Of a DNA stretch of 39,081 bases, positions 22,797-29,764 are shown piece after piece. A model generated the notes under the pieces. It did not search any database, was not told where the DNA came from, and saw only the letters and a list, made by a program, of their open reading frames with translations. The stretch spans positions 1 through 39,081 of the forward strand of contig JBCDCB010000032.1 of the NCBI GenBank assembly GCA_039182735.1, read 5' to 3'. The DNA comes from JBCDCB01 sp039182735. Lineage in GTDB: Bacteria > Planctomycetota > Phycisphaerae > Phycisphaerales > UBA1924. Each line of letters starts with the position of its first letter. Position 1 is the stretch's first letter. Made by a program: the position numbers and the translations under genes.

Positions 22797-24500
22797 ATGC
22801 ACGAGACCTTCGACCAACGCCGATACCTGATCCCCTTCCGATCAACACTGCTCCCGCAGATCTTCGTGGACACGCTGGTCATCGGGAGCGGCGCAGCGGG
22901 TCTGAGCGCGGCACTTTCCGCTGCGGTCCACGGCGAGGTCATCGTGCTCAGCAAGGGCGAGCCGACCACCTCGAATACGTCCTGGGCGCAGGGCGGGATC
23001 GCGGCGGTGCTGGACGAAACAGACTCGATCGAATCGCACGTGCGCGACACGCTCGACGCCGGTGCGGGGCTGTGCGACGTCGAGACCGTCGAGCGGATCG
23101 TCGGTGAAGGGCCGGACGCCATCGAATGGCTCATCCGGCTGGGCTTCCGCGTGGATCGGGACGAGCGAGGCTCGATTTCCCTCGGGCGAGAGGGCGCGCA
23201 TTCGGCGCGTCGCATCTTGCACGCCGACGGCGACCAGACCGGTGCCGAGGTCTCTCGCGCGTTGATCGAAGCCGTGCGCGCGAACGATCAGGTCCGCGTG
23301 TTTGGCAGCTGCTTCGCGCTCGATCTGCTCACGCCGAGCGACACGCCCGGCTCGCCCTGCCTCGGCGCGATCACGCACCATCCGAGGTTCGGCCTGCAGG
23401 TGATCTGGGCGCGATCGACGATCCTCGCGTCCGGCGGCTCTGGCGTCATCTGGCGCGAAACCAGTAACCCGCCGCTCGCGACGGGCGACGGGCTCGCGCT
23501 CGCGTACCGCGCCGGGGCCAGCGTCGCCGACCTCGCGTTCATGCAGTTCCACCCGACAACGCTTTACATCGCGGGCGCGCCGCGGCTGCTGATCACCGAA
23601 GCCGTGCGCGGCGAGGGTGCGACGCTCGTCGATGCCAACGGCACGCGCTTCATGCAGGACGTGGACCCGCGGCTGGAGCTCGCCCCGCGTGACGTGGTGA
23701 GCCGCGCGATCCAGAACGCGAACGCCCGATGCGGGTCGGCGCACGTGTGGCTCGACTGCCGTTCGATCGAGTCGTTCGCGCTGCGTTTCCCAGGCATCGC
23801 GTCGATGCTCGGTCAGTTCGACATCGATCCCGCGCACGATCCGGTGCCCGTGAATCCGGCGGCGCACTACCTCGTCGGCGGGGTGGTCAGTGACCGCGAC
23901 GGGCGCACCGATGTGCCCGGGCTCTACGCGGTGGGCGAGTGCGCCAGCACCGGGCTCCACGGCGCGAACCGCCTCGCCAGCAACTCGCTGCTCGAGGCGC
24001 TCGTGCTTGGGCGCACCGCGGGCGCGGCGAGCGCGGAGATGCTCGGCGACGGCGCCGCCAACGCGTGGAACGTCCCGGTCCGGGGTGGGCCGGTGAAGAT
24101 CGTCTCGGACATCCCTCCGTCGCAGCACGGCGAACTCGACCTCGCCGACGTGCGTTCCTCCATGCGCGCCGCGATGTGGCGGAACGTGGGCGTCGAGCGT
24201 TCGGGTGCCAAGCTCCGCGACGCCGGCGACATGCTCGACTTCTGGGCCCGCTACACGCTCGACAAAATTTTCGACGAACCCGATGGGTGGGAGACGCAGA
24301 ACATGCTGCTCGGGGGCGCGCTCGTCACCCGATCGGCGGCGTGGCGCGCCGAGTCGCGCGGGTGCCATGCGCGCACGGATGTGACGGAACCGCTCGACGA
24401 GTTCCGCGTCCATGACCGCTGGCGTCGCGGGCGGAGCGAGCCATCACTTGTGCCCGTCTCCGCCGCGGAGGAACGATGCGTTCAGCACCCGCGCTCCTGA
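22797..24500 (+). CDS. nadB: L-aspartate oxidase
   Basis: NadB oxidises L-aspartate to iminoaspartate with FAD, the first step of de novo NAD synthesis; NadA (not seen here) and NadC (10492-11415) complete the route to nicotinate mononucleotide. The 567-residue protein has the FAD-binding VIGSGAAGLSAALSAA near residue 30, NTSWAQGGIAAV, AHSARRILHADGDQTG, ITEAVRGEGATLVD, and GANRLASNSLLEALV near 385. The C-terminal helical domain (LLGGALVTRSAAWRAESRG) is also present. The last ~25 residues are not conserved and overlap the next gene by 25 bases. It follows the DinB-like gene closely. Confidence 0.94.
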   Translation: MHETFDQRRYLIPFRSTLLPQIFVDTLVIGSGAAGLSAALSAAVHGEVIVLSKGEPTTSNTSWAQGGIAAVLDETDSIESHVRDTLDAGAGLCDVETVERIVGEGPDAIEWLIRLGFRVDRDERGSISLGREGAHSARRILHADGDQTGAEVSRALIEAVRANDQVRVFGSCFALDLLTPSDTPGSPCLGAITHHPRFGLQVIWARSTILASGGSGVIWRETSNPPLATGDGLALAYRAGASVADLAFMQFHPTTLYIAGAPRLLITEAVRGEGATLVDANGTRFMQDVDPRLELAPRDVVSRAIQNANARCGSAHVWLDCRSIESFALRFPGIASMLGQFDIDPAHDPVPVNPAAHYLVGGVVSDRDGRTDVPGLYAVGECASTGLHGANRLASNSLLEALVLGRTAGAASAEMLGDGAANAWNVPVRGGPVKIVSDIPPSQHGELDLADVRSSMRAAMWRNVGVERSGAKLRDAGDMLDFWARYTLDKIFDEPDGWETQNMLLGGALVTRSAAWRAESRGCHARTDVTEPLDEFRVHDRWRRGRSEPSLVPVSAAEERCVQHPRS

Positions 24501-25069
24501 TTCCGTTCATCCTGCTCCCCGCGTTCGGATGCACCGAAACACGCATAGTCGAGCGGCGCGGGATCAACATCGGTGCGCTCTCCGACGGCTCCGGCGCACA
24601 GCCGCAGAACACCTTTGAGGGCATCCTCGGGAGCTACGCGCCCGACGACCTCGACGAGTCGGAAGCGCTCGACCCGTCCGGGCTGCGGCGAGAGCGCGAA
24701 GACGGGAGCATCGTGCTGGTCTCGCGTTCGCCGCGGCACCTGATCTACCACCTGATGCAAACGATCAACGCCCAGGAATGGGACCTGCTCTATGAGCATC
24801 TGCTCGCCGAGGATCTCAAAGACGCATACGCGCAACGCGGGCTCGACCCGGAGGAGTCGGTCGCGTTCATCCGCAGGCACCGTGACGACGTGCGCGAGCT
24901 GCTCATCACGATGCCGGCGGGCGAGTATTCACCGCAGGTGCGCATGGAGACGATCGGGCGCAACGCGTTCCGCCTGCGCATGTCGAGCGCCGAACTGCTG
25001 GAGATGCGGTTCGAGTCGATCGACGTGGTGATCGAAGACGGCTCGTTCCGACTCCTGCTGATCGACTGA
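24476..25069 (+). CDS. Putative lipoprotein of unknown function
   Basis: The 197-residue product starts MRSAPALLIPFILLPAFGC, a short signal ending in a lipobox-like AFGC (Cys19, with an atypical phenylalanine at -2), so it is probably an inner- or outer-membrane lipoprotein. The remainder is acidic, with helical segments (HLIYHLMQTINAQEWDLLYE, then VAFIRRHRDDVRELL) and a terminal strand pair. The pattern recalls NTF2-like or SnoaL-type lipoproteins, but I cannot confirm a family. GGAGGAACG precedes the ATG, inside the end of nadB, so it is co-transcribed. Its stop lies one base from the stop of the convergent gene at 25071. Confidence 0.7.
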   Translation: MRSAPALLIPFILLPAFGCTETRIVERRGINIGALSDGSGAQPQNTFEGILGSYAPDDLDESEALDPSGLRREREDGSIVLVSRSPRHLIYHLMQTINAQEWDLLYEHLLAEDLKDAYAQRGLDPEESVAFIRRHRDDVRELLITMPAGEYSPQVRMETIGRNAFRLRMSSAELLEMRFESIDVVIEDGSFRLLLID

Positions 25070-25070
25070 A

Positions 25071-26039
25071 TCAGGACGCGCCGAGGTTCGAGACGACAAG
25101 CGTGATGTCGGCAGTAGTGGTCTCGCCGTCGCCGTTGACGTCACCCGGGACCGCGGCATCCATTTCGAGCGTGATTTCGAGCGTCGCGGGATTGCCGAGG
25201 AAAGCCTCTTTCGTGACGAACGCGGCGAAGGCTCCACCGCCGCTCCCGCCGCCGAAGTTCGCCGGCTGGAGCGACGTGACCATCAGCGCCACGGAGCCCT
25301 CGGTGATCCCGTCCTGCAGGTATTGCTGAATGACCGGATTCTCGACGTCGAGGTCAAAGACCACCTGCCTGCCACCAGCGATGATGTCGCCGGGAGCAGC
25401 AGTTGGAATGGTGCCCACCGCCCAGACATTCGGATCGAAACGCTCAAGGATGTTGTTCGAGACGTCGCGCGGCGTCATCTGGTCCATCAGCAGTTCGCCA
25501 TCCGTCGGGTACGCGATGCGCTGGTTGGGTGCCGAAAGCGTGATCGCGAAGGGTGTGCCGGGGACCATGGACGTGCCTTCGACATAGGTGGAGGCGGTCA
25601 CGCCGGTTCTGAACCCGACGCCGAAGAGCTCGATGGGGCGCCCGATGTCGCCATCGGTCTGAGCTTCGGGATCCTCCATCGGGTCGAGCCAGGTCTGCCA
25701 CGCGTCAAGCGTGGGGTCGTAGTCAAAGGTGAACGAGTCGTTGGTTTCGACGGTCAACGTCGCGGATGCGACTCTGCGACCATCGAGATCCGCGGGGTTG
25801 AACTGGCCGGTCACGTCGTAGATCAAGAGGAAGGCACCGTCCCGCTGGTCGAACACAAACTGCCCGGCATCTTCAGCGCCGACCGCACCGAAGACGGACG
25901 CGGAGGTTCTGAAACCGATGGTCGCGTTGAAGGGGTAGAGCCAGCGATCTTTTGTCGGCGCGGAGAAAAACGCGGGGAGCGTGCCGGCGTTTGCAGCCGT
26001 CGCGACCAGCAGAGCCATCGAAGCAGCAGTGACGTTCAT
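25071..26039 (-). CDS. Secreted protein with dockerin-like tail
   Basis: The 322-residue protein has a signal peptide (about residues 1-18). A ~250-residue beta-rich mature part follows, built like planctomycete autotransported or matrix proteins, with no catalytic motif that I see. The last 25 residues are a single calcium-loop unit, PGDVNGDGETTTADITLVVS, followed by NLGAS. This closely matches the second half of the tail on the M64 peptidase at 253-1752, so both probably attach to the same surface receptor. A glycine-rich linker (NFGGGSGGGAF) occurs near residue 263. The gene diverges from the pseudopilin-like gene across a region with a Fur-like palindrome, which suggests iron or metal regulation. 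Confidence 0.75.
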   Translation of the reverse strand: MNVTAASMALLVATAANAGTLPAFFSAPTKDRWLYPFNATIGFRTSASVFGAVGAEDAGQFVFDQRDGAFLLIYDVTGQFNPADLDGRRVASATLTVETNDSFTFDYDPTLDAWQTWLDPMEDPEAQTDGDIGRPIELFGVGFRTGVTASTYVEGTSMVPGTPFAITLSAPNQRIAYPTDGELLMDQMTPRDVSNNILERFDPNVWAVGTIPTAAPGDIIAGGRQVVFDLDVENPVIQQYLQDGITEGSVALMVTSLQPANFGGGSGGGAFAAFVTKEAFLGNPATLEITLEMDAAVPGDVNGDGETTTADITLVVSNLGAS

Positions 26040-26100
26040 GAGATCCCTCTCTCGGCCCCCGGTGAGGCAGGCCGGGCATAGGTTGTTCGGATTCGCTCGA

Positions 26101-26121
26101 ACTCGCCTCGAACAGGCGAGT
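26101..26121. repeat. 8-bp inverted repeat beside the Fur-like box
   Basis: ACTCGCCT (26101-26108) and AGGCGAGT (26114-26121) are perfect inverted arms around CGAAC. The element lies in the 5' leader region of the 25071-26039 gene, ten bases from the larger palindrome. It could be an RNA hairpin in that leader or a second binding site. Confidence 0.45.
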
Positions 26122-26127
26122 GAGGAC

Positions 26128-26155
26128 TTGAATTGAGACTGAGTCTCAATATACT
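26128..26155 (+). promoter_or_regulatory. Sigma-70-like promoter of the pseudopilin-like gene, overlapped by the palindrome
   Basis: TTGAAT (26128-26133) and TATACT (26150-26155) are 16 bases apart. The expected transcript start falls at about 26162-26164, on or next to the ATG at 26164, and no Shine-Dalgarno is present, so a leaderless transcript is likely. The palindrome at 26132-26150 fills the spacer and touches both hexamers, so a bound protein would block RNA polymerase. Confidence 0.55.
26132..26150. promoter_or_regulatory. Fur-like 19-bp palindromic operator
   Basis: ATTGAGACT-G-AGTCTCAAT is a perfect 9-1-9 inverted repeat. Its 7-1-7 core, TGAGACT-n-AGTCTCA, has the geometry of Fur-family boxes (TGATAAT-n-ATTATCA in E. 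coli). It overlaps the promoter of the plus-strand gene and lies about 93 bases upstream of the minus-strand start. A Fur, Zur or Mur regulator is the likely binder; which metal is sensed cannot be read from the sequence. Confidence 0.65.
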
Positions 26156-26163
26156 CTTGTGCA

Positions 26164-27081
26164 ATGAAAAATCAATCAGCCGCCTCGAGATTGCGTGGCT
26201 GCTCTGTTCCGGCAGCCTTTACCCTCATCGAGTTGCTCGTTGTCATCGCGGTGATCGCGGTCTTGATCGCGATCCTGTTGCCGGCCCTCGGCTCTGCCCG
26301 CGATAGCGCGATCAATATCAAAGAACTTTCCGCAGCGCGTCAGATCATGGCCGCGCACGCGATGTATAGCGACGACCATGATCAGTTGGTGCTGCCGGGA
26401 TTCCCGACCGTGACACAGATCGCCAACGGCGACATCGTTTGCAGAAACGACCGCGGGCAGCGGATCTACGGGCTGGTCGCGCAGCGCTACCCGTGGAGGT
26501 TGCTGCCGTACGCGGACTACGAGCTCGGTCTTCTCTACCTCGACTTTGAGCGAGTCGCCGAGTTGAAGGATCTCAGCGGAGGTACGAGCTACGAGTACGT
26601 GCTTTCGCTCGCGCCGCGCATGGGCCTCAACATCGCGTTCGTCGGCGGCAGCGGGGCATCCGATCCGACGGGGCTCGCTCTGCTTGACAGTGCGGCCAAT
26701 CGACAGTTTGTGAAAAGTGTCTTCGGGAATGGCTGGTACGTCCGTCGAACGGTCGATGCCACGCGTCCGTCGCGCCAGTTGGTCTTTGCCAGCGCGACCG
26801 GCTCGACGATTCCCGGCAACATCGGCATCGACTCGCTCGACGGAAACTTCCGGGTCCTCCCGCCCTACTTCCAGCAGCGACTCTGGACCGAAACAGAAGA
26901 TCCGGCCTCGCTGCCTTCGGCATCTCAGCGTGGGTTCATCGCACAGCGTGCGCACGCCAAGACTGCCGTCGGACACCTCGACGGACACGCAGAGGCTCTC
27001 GACTGGCGAGAGATGCAGGACATGACCCGGTGGGCGCCCCAGGCGACCGCACCCGACTGGACACTCCCCGGGCTGAACTAG
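26164..27081 (+). CDS. Pseudopilin-like protein with N-terminal methylation motif
   Basis: The 305-residue protein has a prepilin-type leader with AAFTLIELLVVIAVIAVLIA (about 17-37), where the peptidase cleaves and methylates the phenylalanine and the following helix forms the pilin spine. Next comes LLPALGSARDSA, a common continuation in planctomycetes. The C-terminal GHLDGHAEALDW is the final strand typical of their large pseudopilin families (H-x-DG proteins). Such proteins are numerous in planctomycetes and probably form surface filaments or secretion pseudopili; the exact role is unknown. The ATG lacks a Shine-Dalgarno and lies eight bases after TATACT. The Fur-like palindrome indicates repression by a metal regulator. 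Confidence 0.82.
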   Translation: MKNQSAASRLRGCSVPAAFTLIELLVVIAVIAVLIAILLPALGSARDSAINIKELSAARQIMAAHAMYSDDHDQLVLPGFPTVTQIANGDIVCRNDRGQRIYGLVAQRYPWRLLPYADYELGLLYLDFERVAELKDLSGGTSYEYVLSLAPRMGLNIAFVGGSGASDPTGLALLDSAANRQFVKSVFGNGWYVRRTVDATRPSRQLVFASATGSTIPGNIGIDSLDGNFRVLPPYFQQRLWTETEDPASLPSASQRGFIAQRAHAKTAVGHLDGHAEALDWREMQDMTRWAPQATAPDWTLPGLN

Positions 27082-27143
27082 CGTCGGCGGAGAGAGAGGA
27101 CCGTGCCGCCGCCGGAAACGTCGTCGGCCCGGCTTTGAGAGAG

Positions 27144-27189
27144 TCACCGGGCGTTCCCGGTGAGAAACACGTTGCCCCGGAGACGGGGC
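27144..27189 (+). repeat. Two tandem hairpins upstream of the PEP-CTERM gene
   Basis: TCACCGGG-CGTT-CCCGGTGA (27144-27163) forms an eight-pair stem; GCCCC-GGAGAC-GGGGC (27174-27189) forms a five-pair stem. They lie between the pseudopilin-like stop and the AGGAGGA ribosome site at 27201. The first could end the upstream transcript; both may shape the leader of the downstream gene. Confidence 0.45.
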
Positions 27190-27213
27190 CAGATTTGTTC
27201 AGGAGGAAGTGTG

Positions 27214-27909
27214 ATGAAGCATGTCATGTTCATGGCGAGCGGTGCCGCGCTCGTGGCCGCGAGCTCTGCGATCGCCGGAGTCCCGTCGTCAGCGGCTGCC
27301 TTTGAGGTGCCCTCATTCCGCGGAGACACCAACACGCAGTACGCCGGCTGGGAGTCGTTCGCGACTCCGATCGGTTTCAACAATCCCACCGACCCCGCGA
27401 CGACCAACTTCGGCGCCGGCGTCGTGCAGGATGTCGCGCCCGACTTCTCGATGCCTCCCGGCGTGCTGATCACGTCCGCTGGCAATCTCTACTCGGGCTT
27501 CCAGATCATCAACGTCGGTGTGCTCGCGGGCTCGGGCAATGGTCAGGACCTCACAGACGTGACGCTTCAGGTTCGCACGCTCGGCACCGAACTCGACACC
27601 GCGGGTGTTGTCCTGATCGACACCGATGCGTTCGGGCCGCCGATCCCGGTCATTCCCGCGGCGACGACCGAGCTCTTCCGCCAGAGCGACTCGCCGATCT
27701 TCCCGGGCTTCCCGTCCGAGATCGTCGAGACCCGCTTCGACTTCAACCTCACCGGGCTTGGTATCTCGAACTTTGTCATCGGTCTGCCGCAGCAGCAGGC
27801 GCACATCTCGTTCGACCGCATCGAGCTGGACACGGCGTTCGTGCCGACGCCCGGCGCGCTCGCGGTGCTCGGTGTTGCGGGCCTGACGGCTGTTCGCCGC
27901 CGGCGCTGA
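27214..27909 (+). CDS. PEP-CTERM-like exported protein
   Basis: The 231-residue product has a signal peptide (MKHVMFMASGAALVAASSAIAG). A beta-rich mature domain follows, and the C-terminal sorting signal is VPTPGALAVLGVAGLTAVRR: a P-x-P motif, a hydrophobic helix and an arginine tail. In PEP-CTERM systems an exosortase cleaves at this motif and the protein is placed in or beyond the outer membrane, often in exopolysaccharide matrix. No exosortase gene is in the window. AGGAGGA lies about seven bases before the ATG at 27214. The mature domain has no recognised enzyme motif. A terminator-like hairpin follows at 27937. Confidence 0.82.
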   Translation: MKHVMFMASGAALVAASSAIAGVPSSAAAFEVPSFRGDTNTQYAGWESFATPIGFNNPTDPATTNFGAGVVQDVAPDFSMPPGVLITSAGNLYSGFQIINVGVLAGSGNGQDLTDVTLQVRTLGTELDTAGVVLIDTDAFGPPIPVIPAATTELFRQSDSPIFPGFPSEIVETRFDFNLTGLGISNFVIGLPQQQAHISFDRIELDTAFVPTPGALAVLGVAGLTAVRRRR

Positions 27910-27936
27910 TTGCGCACACATCACGGTTCTTTGCAG

Positions 27937-27966
27937 GGCCCGTCGAGCGATCGGCGGGCCTTCTTT
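27937..27966 (+). terminator. Rho-independent terminator
   Basis: GGCCCG (27937-27942) pairs with CGGGCC (27955-27960) and is followed directly by TTCTTT. It stands 28 bases after the PEP-CTERM gene stop and just before the convergent ccsA stop. This is the best intrinsic terminator in the window. Confidence 0.65.
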
Positions 27967-27979
27967 GTGCGCTGATCGC

Positions 27980-29764
27980 TCAGGCGTACGAGTGCAGGCC
28001 CGAGATCACGAAGTTGATGATGATCCAGTTGAAGAGCATGACACCGCAGCCGATGACGGCCAGCCACGCTGTCCACAGCCCTTTGTCCACGACTTTCAGG
28101 CGAATGTGGACGAGCACGAGGAAGATGATCAGCGTGTTGAGCGCAAAGACCTCTTTGGGGTCCCAGCCCCAGGGGCGTCCCCACGAGTGATCGGCCCAGA
28201 CCGCGCCCATGATGATGCCCGCCCACAGCATGATGACAGCAAGCTCCATCAAGATCATGGTGGCGCCGTCCATCACCTCGCCCAGCGTCGGCTTGTGCCT
28301 GGCGTCGGCGAGCGTGCCGCCGGTGGTCTCGATGAGCGCCGCGGCGCCGCCGAGTCGCGCGTAGTCGCGCTTACCCCCGCCGAGACGATAGAGCAGGTAG
28401 ATCAGCCCGGTGACGCTCGCCATCGCGATGAGCGCGTAGGAGGCGATGATGACGTTCGTGTGGATGTAGAGCCACGCGTCGTGGAGGATCGGCATCATGT
28501 TGTTGATGCTCGAATCGAGCTTCGGGCTGAAGTTCGCAGTCATCAGCGCGAACATCGACGCCACGGCGGCGGTGAGCGCGAAGACGTTCTTGAGCGGCGT
28601 CTTGCGTCCCCAATACTCGAGCAGCAGCGCGACGATGCACCCGAACCACGCGGCGGTCGTGACCGCTTCGAACATGTTCGAGTTGGGCCAGCGCCCCGAG
28701 ACATACCAGCGGAGACCGATCTTGGTGGTATGCAGCGCGAGCGCGAGCGCGAAGAGCCCCATGCCCACCCAGCGCGCCGACGCCCACTGGTACGCCACCG
28801 CGCCGAGCAGCACCGCGACCGCCGCGAGGTAGAAGAGCCACACCCACGTCATCCCCCCGCTGCTCGTGTACCAGGACTCGAGCGCGAGGCGGTCGCGGTC
28901 GGGGTAGACCTCCGGGTTGAGCGTCGGCAGCGTGGCCGCGAGAGAAACGATCGTCTCGTTGACGACCTGCACGTCCTGCGCGCGCCACGCGCGCGTCAGC
29001 GTCTGCCAGTCGTTGCGCACACTGGTGATCGCCATCGCGGACTCGGGGCTGCGTTGGATGACCGCTTCGGAGCCGCCGCGGAAGAGCGCCTCGGGGCTGA
29101 TCCAAGGCGTTTTGTCGTCGCCGCCCGGCGGCGGGACGATCGCGAAGCGCAGCGCGAGGTTCTGCGGGTCCTTCGTGGCGAGCGCCGCTTGCACGCGTTC
29201 GACGTGCTTGGCGGTCTTGATGACGTCGCGTGACAGCACGCCGAGCAGCGCGCGCACGCCCTCTTCGTTGAGCAGTTCGGCGGCGATGCGTCCCCGCTTG
29301 ACGAAGCGATCGAGCCGTTCGTTGATCCACGCTTCACGCCCCGCCGCGTCGAGTTCCGGACGGTTGATGAAGAACGAGTCGTTCGCCACGACCGCAGGCA
29401 TGCGCTCGCGGATGCGGTTGGCGATCTGCCCGCGGAAGGGTTTCTTGGGCACGTAGACGACGTCGCTCTGCGCGTACGTCTCCGGGCGGAACATCATGTC
29501 GAGGTACGTGAACCCGTCGGTGTGCCCGCGGACCTTGCCCATGCCGCTGACAAAGCCGACGGCCTCCGCCGCGAAGGAGGGGAAGGGCTTGAGGCGCCCT
29601 CGGTGGAAGACGGCGACGTCCTCAAAGGGTTCGAGGGAGACGTTGTCGTAGAAAGGCTCGGGCGGGACGTCGGCGCGGGTGCTGGTGAAGCCGCGTGCGA
29701 TGACGACGCCGAGGAGCCCGACGATGATACCGATGACGAGGTGGACGCGGGTGCGTGGGTTCAC
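27980..29764 (-). CDS. ccsA: CcsA/CcmC-type cytochrome c assembly protein with large N-terminal domain
   Basis: The 594-residue protein has one N-terminal helix (about 8-26), then a soluble ~270-residue region, then about eight membrane helices. The last third carries the haem-handling WWD motif WGRPWGWDPKEVFAL, flanked by histidines (ILHDAWLYIHTNVIIAS and ALHTTKIGLRWY), as in CcsA of system II. Ordinary CcsA is about 300 residues, so the N-terminal domain is extra. It would export haem and join it to apocytochrome c together with ResB. The GTG start (29762-29764) overlaps the resB TGA, so the two are translationally coupled. Confidence 0.9.
   Translation of the reverse strand: MNPRTRVHLVIGIIVGLLGVVIARGFTSTRADVPPEPFYDNVSLEPFEDVAVFHRGRLKPFPSFAAEAVGFVSGMGKVRGHTDGFTYLDMMFRPETYAQSDVVYVPKKPFRGQIANRIRERMPAVVANDSFFINRPELDAAGREAWINERLDRFVKRGRIAAELLNEEGVRALLGVLSRDVIKTAKHVERVQAALATKDPQNLALRFAIVPPPGGDDKTPWISPEALFRGGSEAVIQRSPESAMAITSVRNDWQTLTRAWRAQDVQVVNETIVSLAATLPTLNPEVYPDRDRLALESWYTSSGGMTWVWLFYLAAVAVLLGAVAYQWASARWVGMGLFALALALHTTKIGLRWYVSGRWPNSNMFEAVTTAAWFGCIVALLLEYWGRKTPLKNVFALTAAVASMFALMTANFSPKLDSSINNMMPILHDAWLYIHTNVIIASYALIAMASVTGLIYLLYRLGGGKRDYARLGGAAALIETTGGTLADARHKPTLGEVMDGATMILMELAVIMLWAGIIMGAVWADHSWGRPWGWDPKEVFALNTLIIFLVLVHIRLKVVDKGLWTAWLAVIGCGVMLFNWIIINFVISGLHSYA

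Noticed and set aside
22842..24413. A 523-codon minus-strand frame opposite nadB
   Set aside because: It is a mirror frame of a well-recognised enzyme, rich in R, H, A and D, without any family motif.
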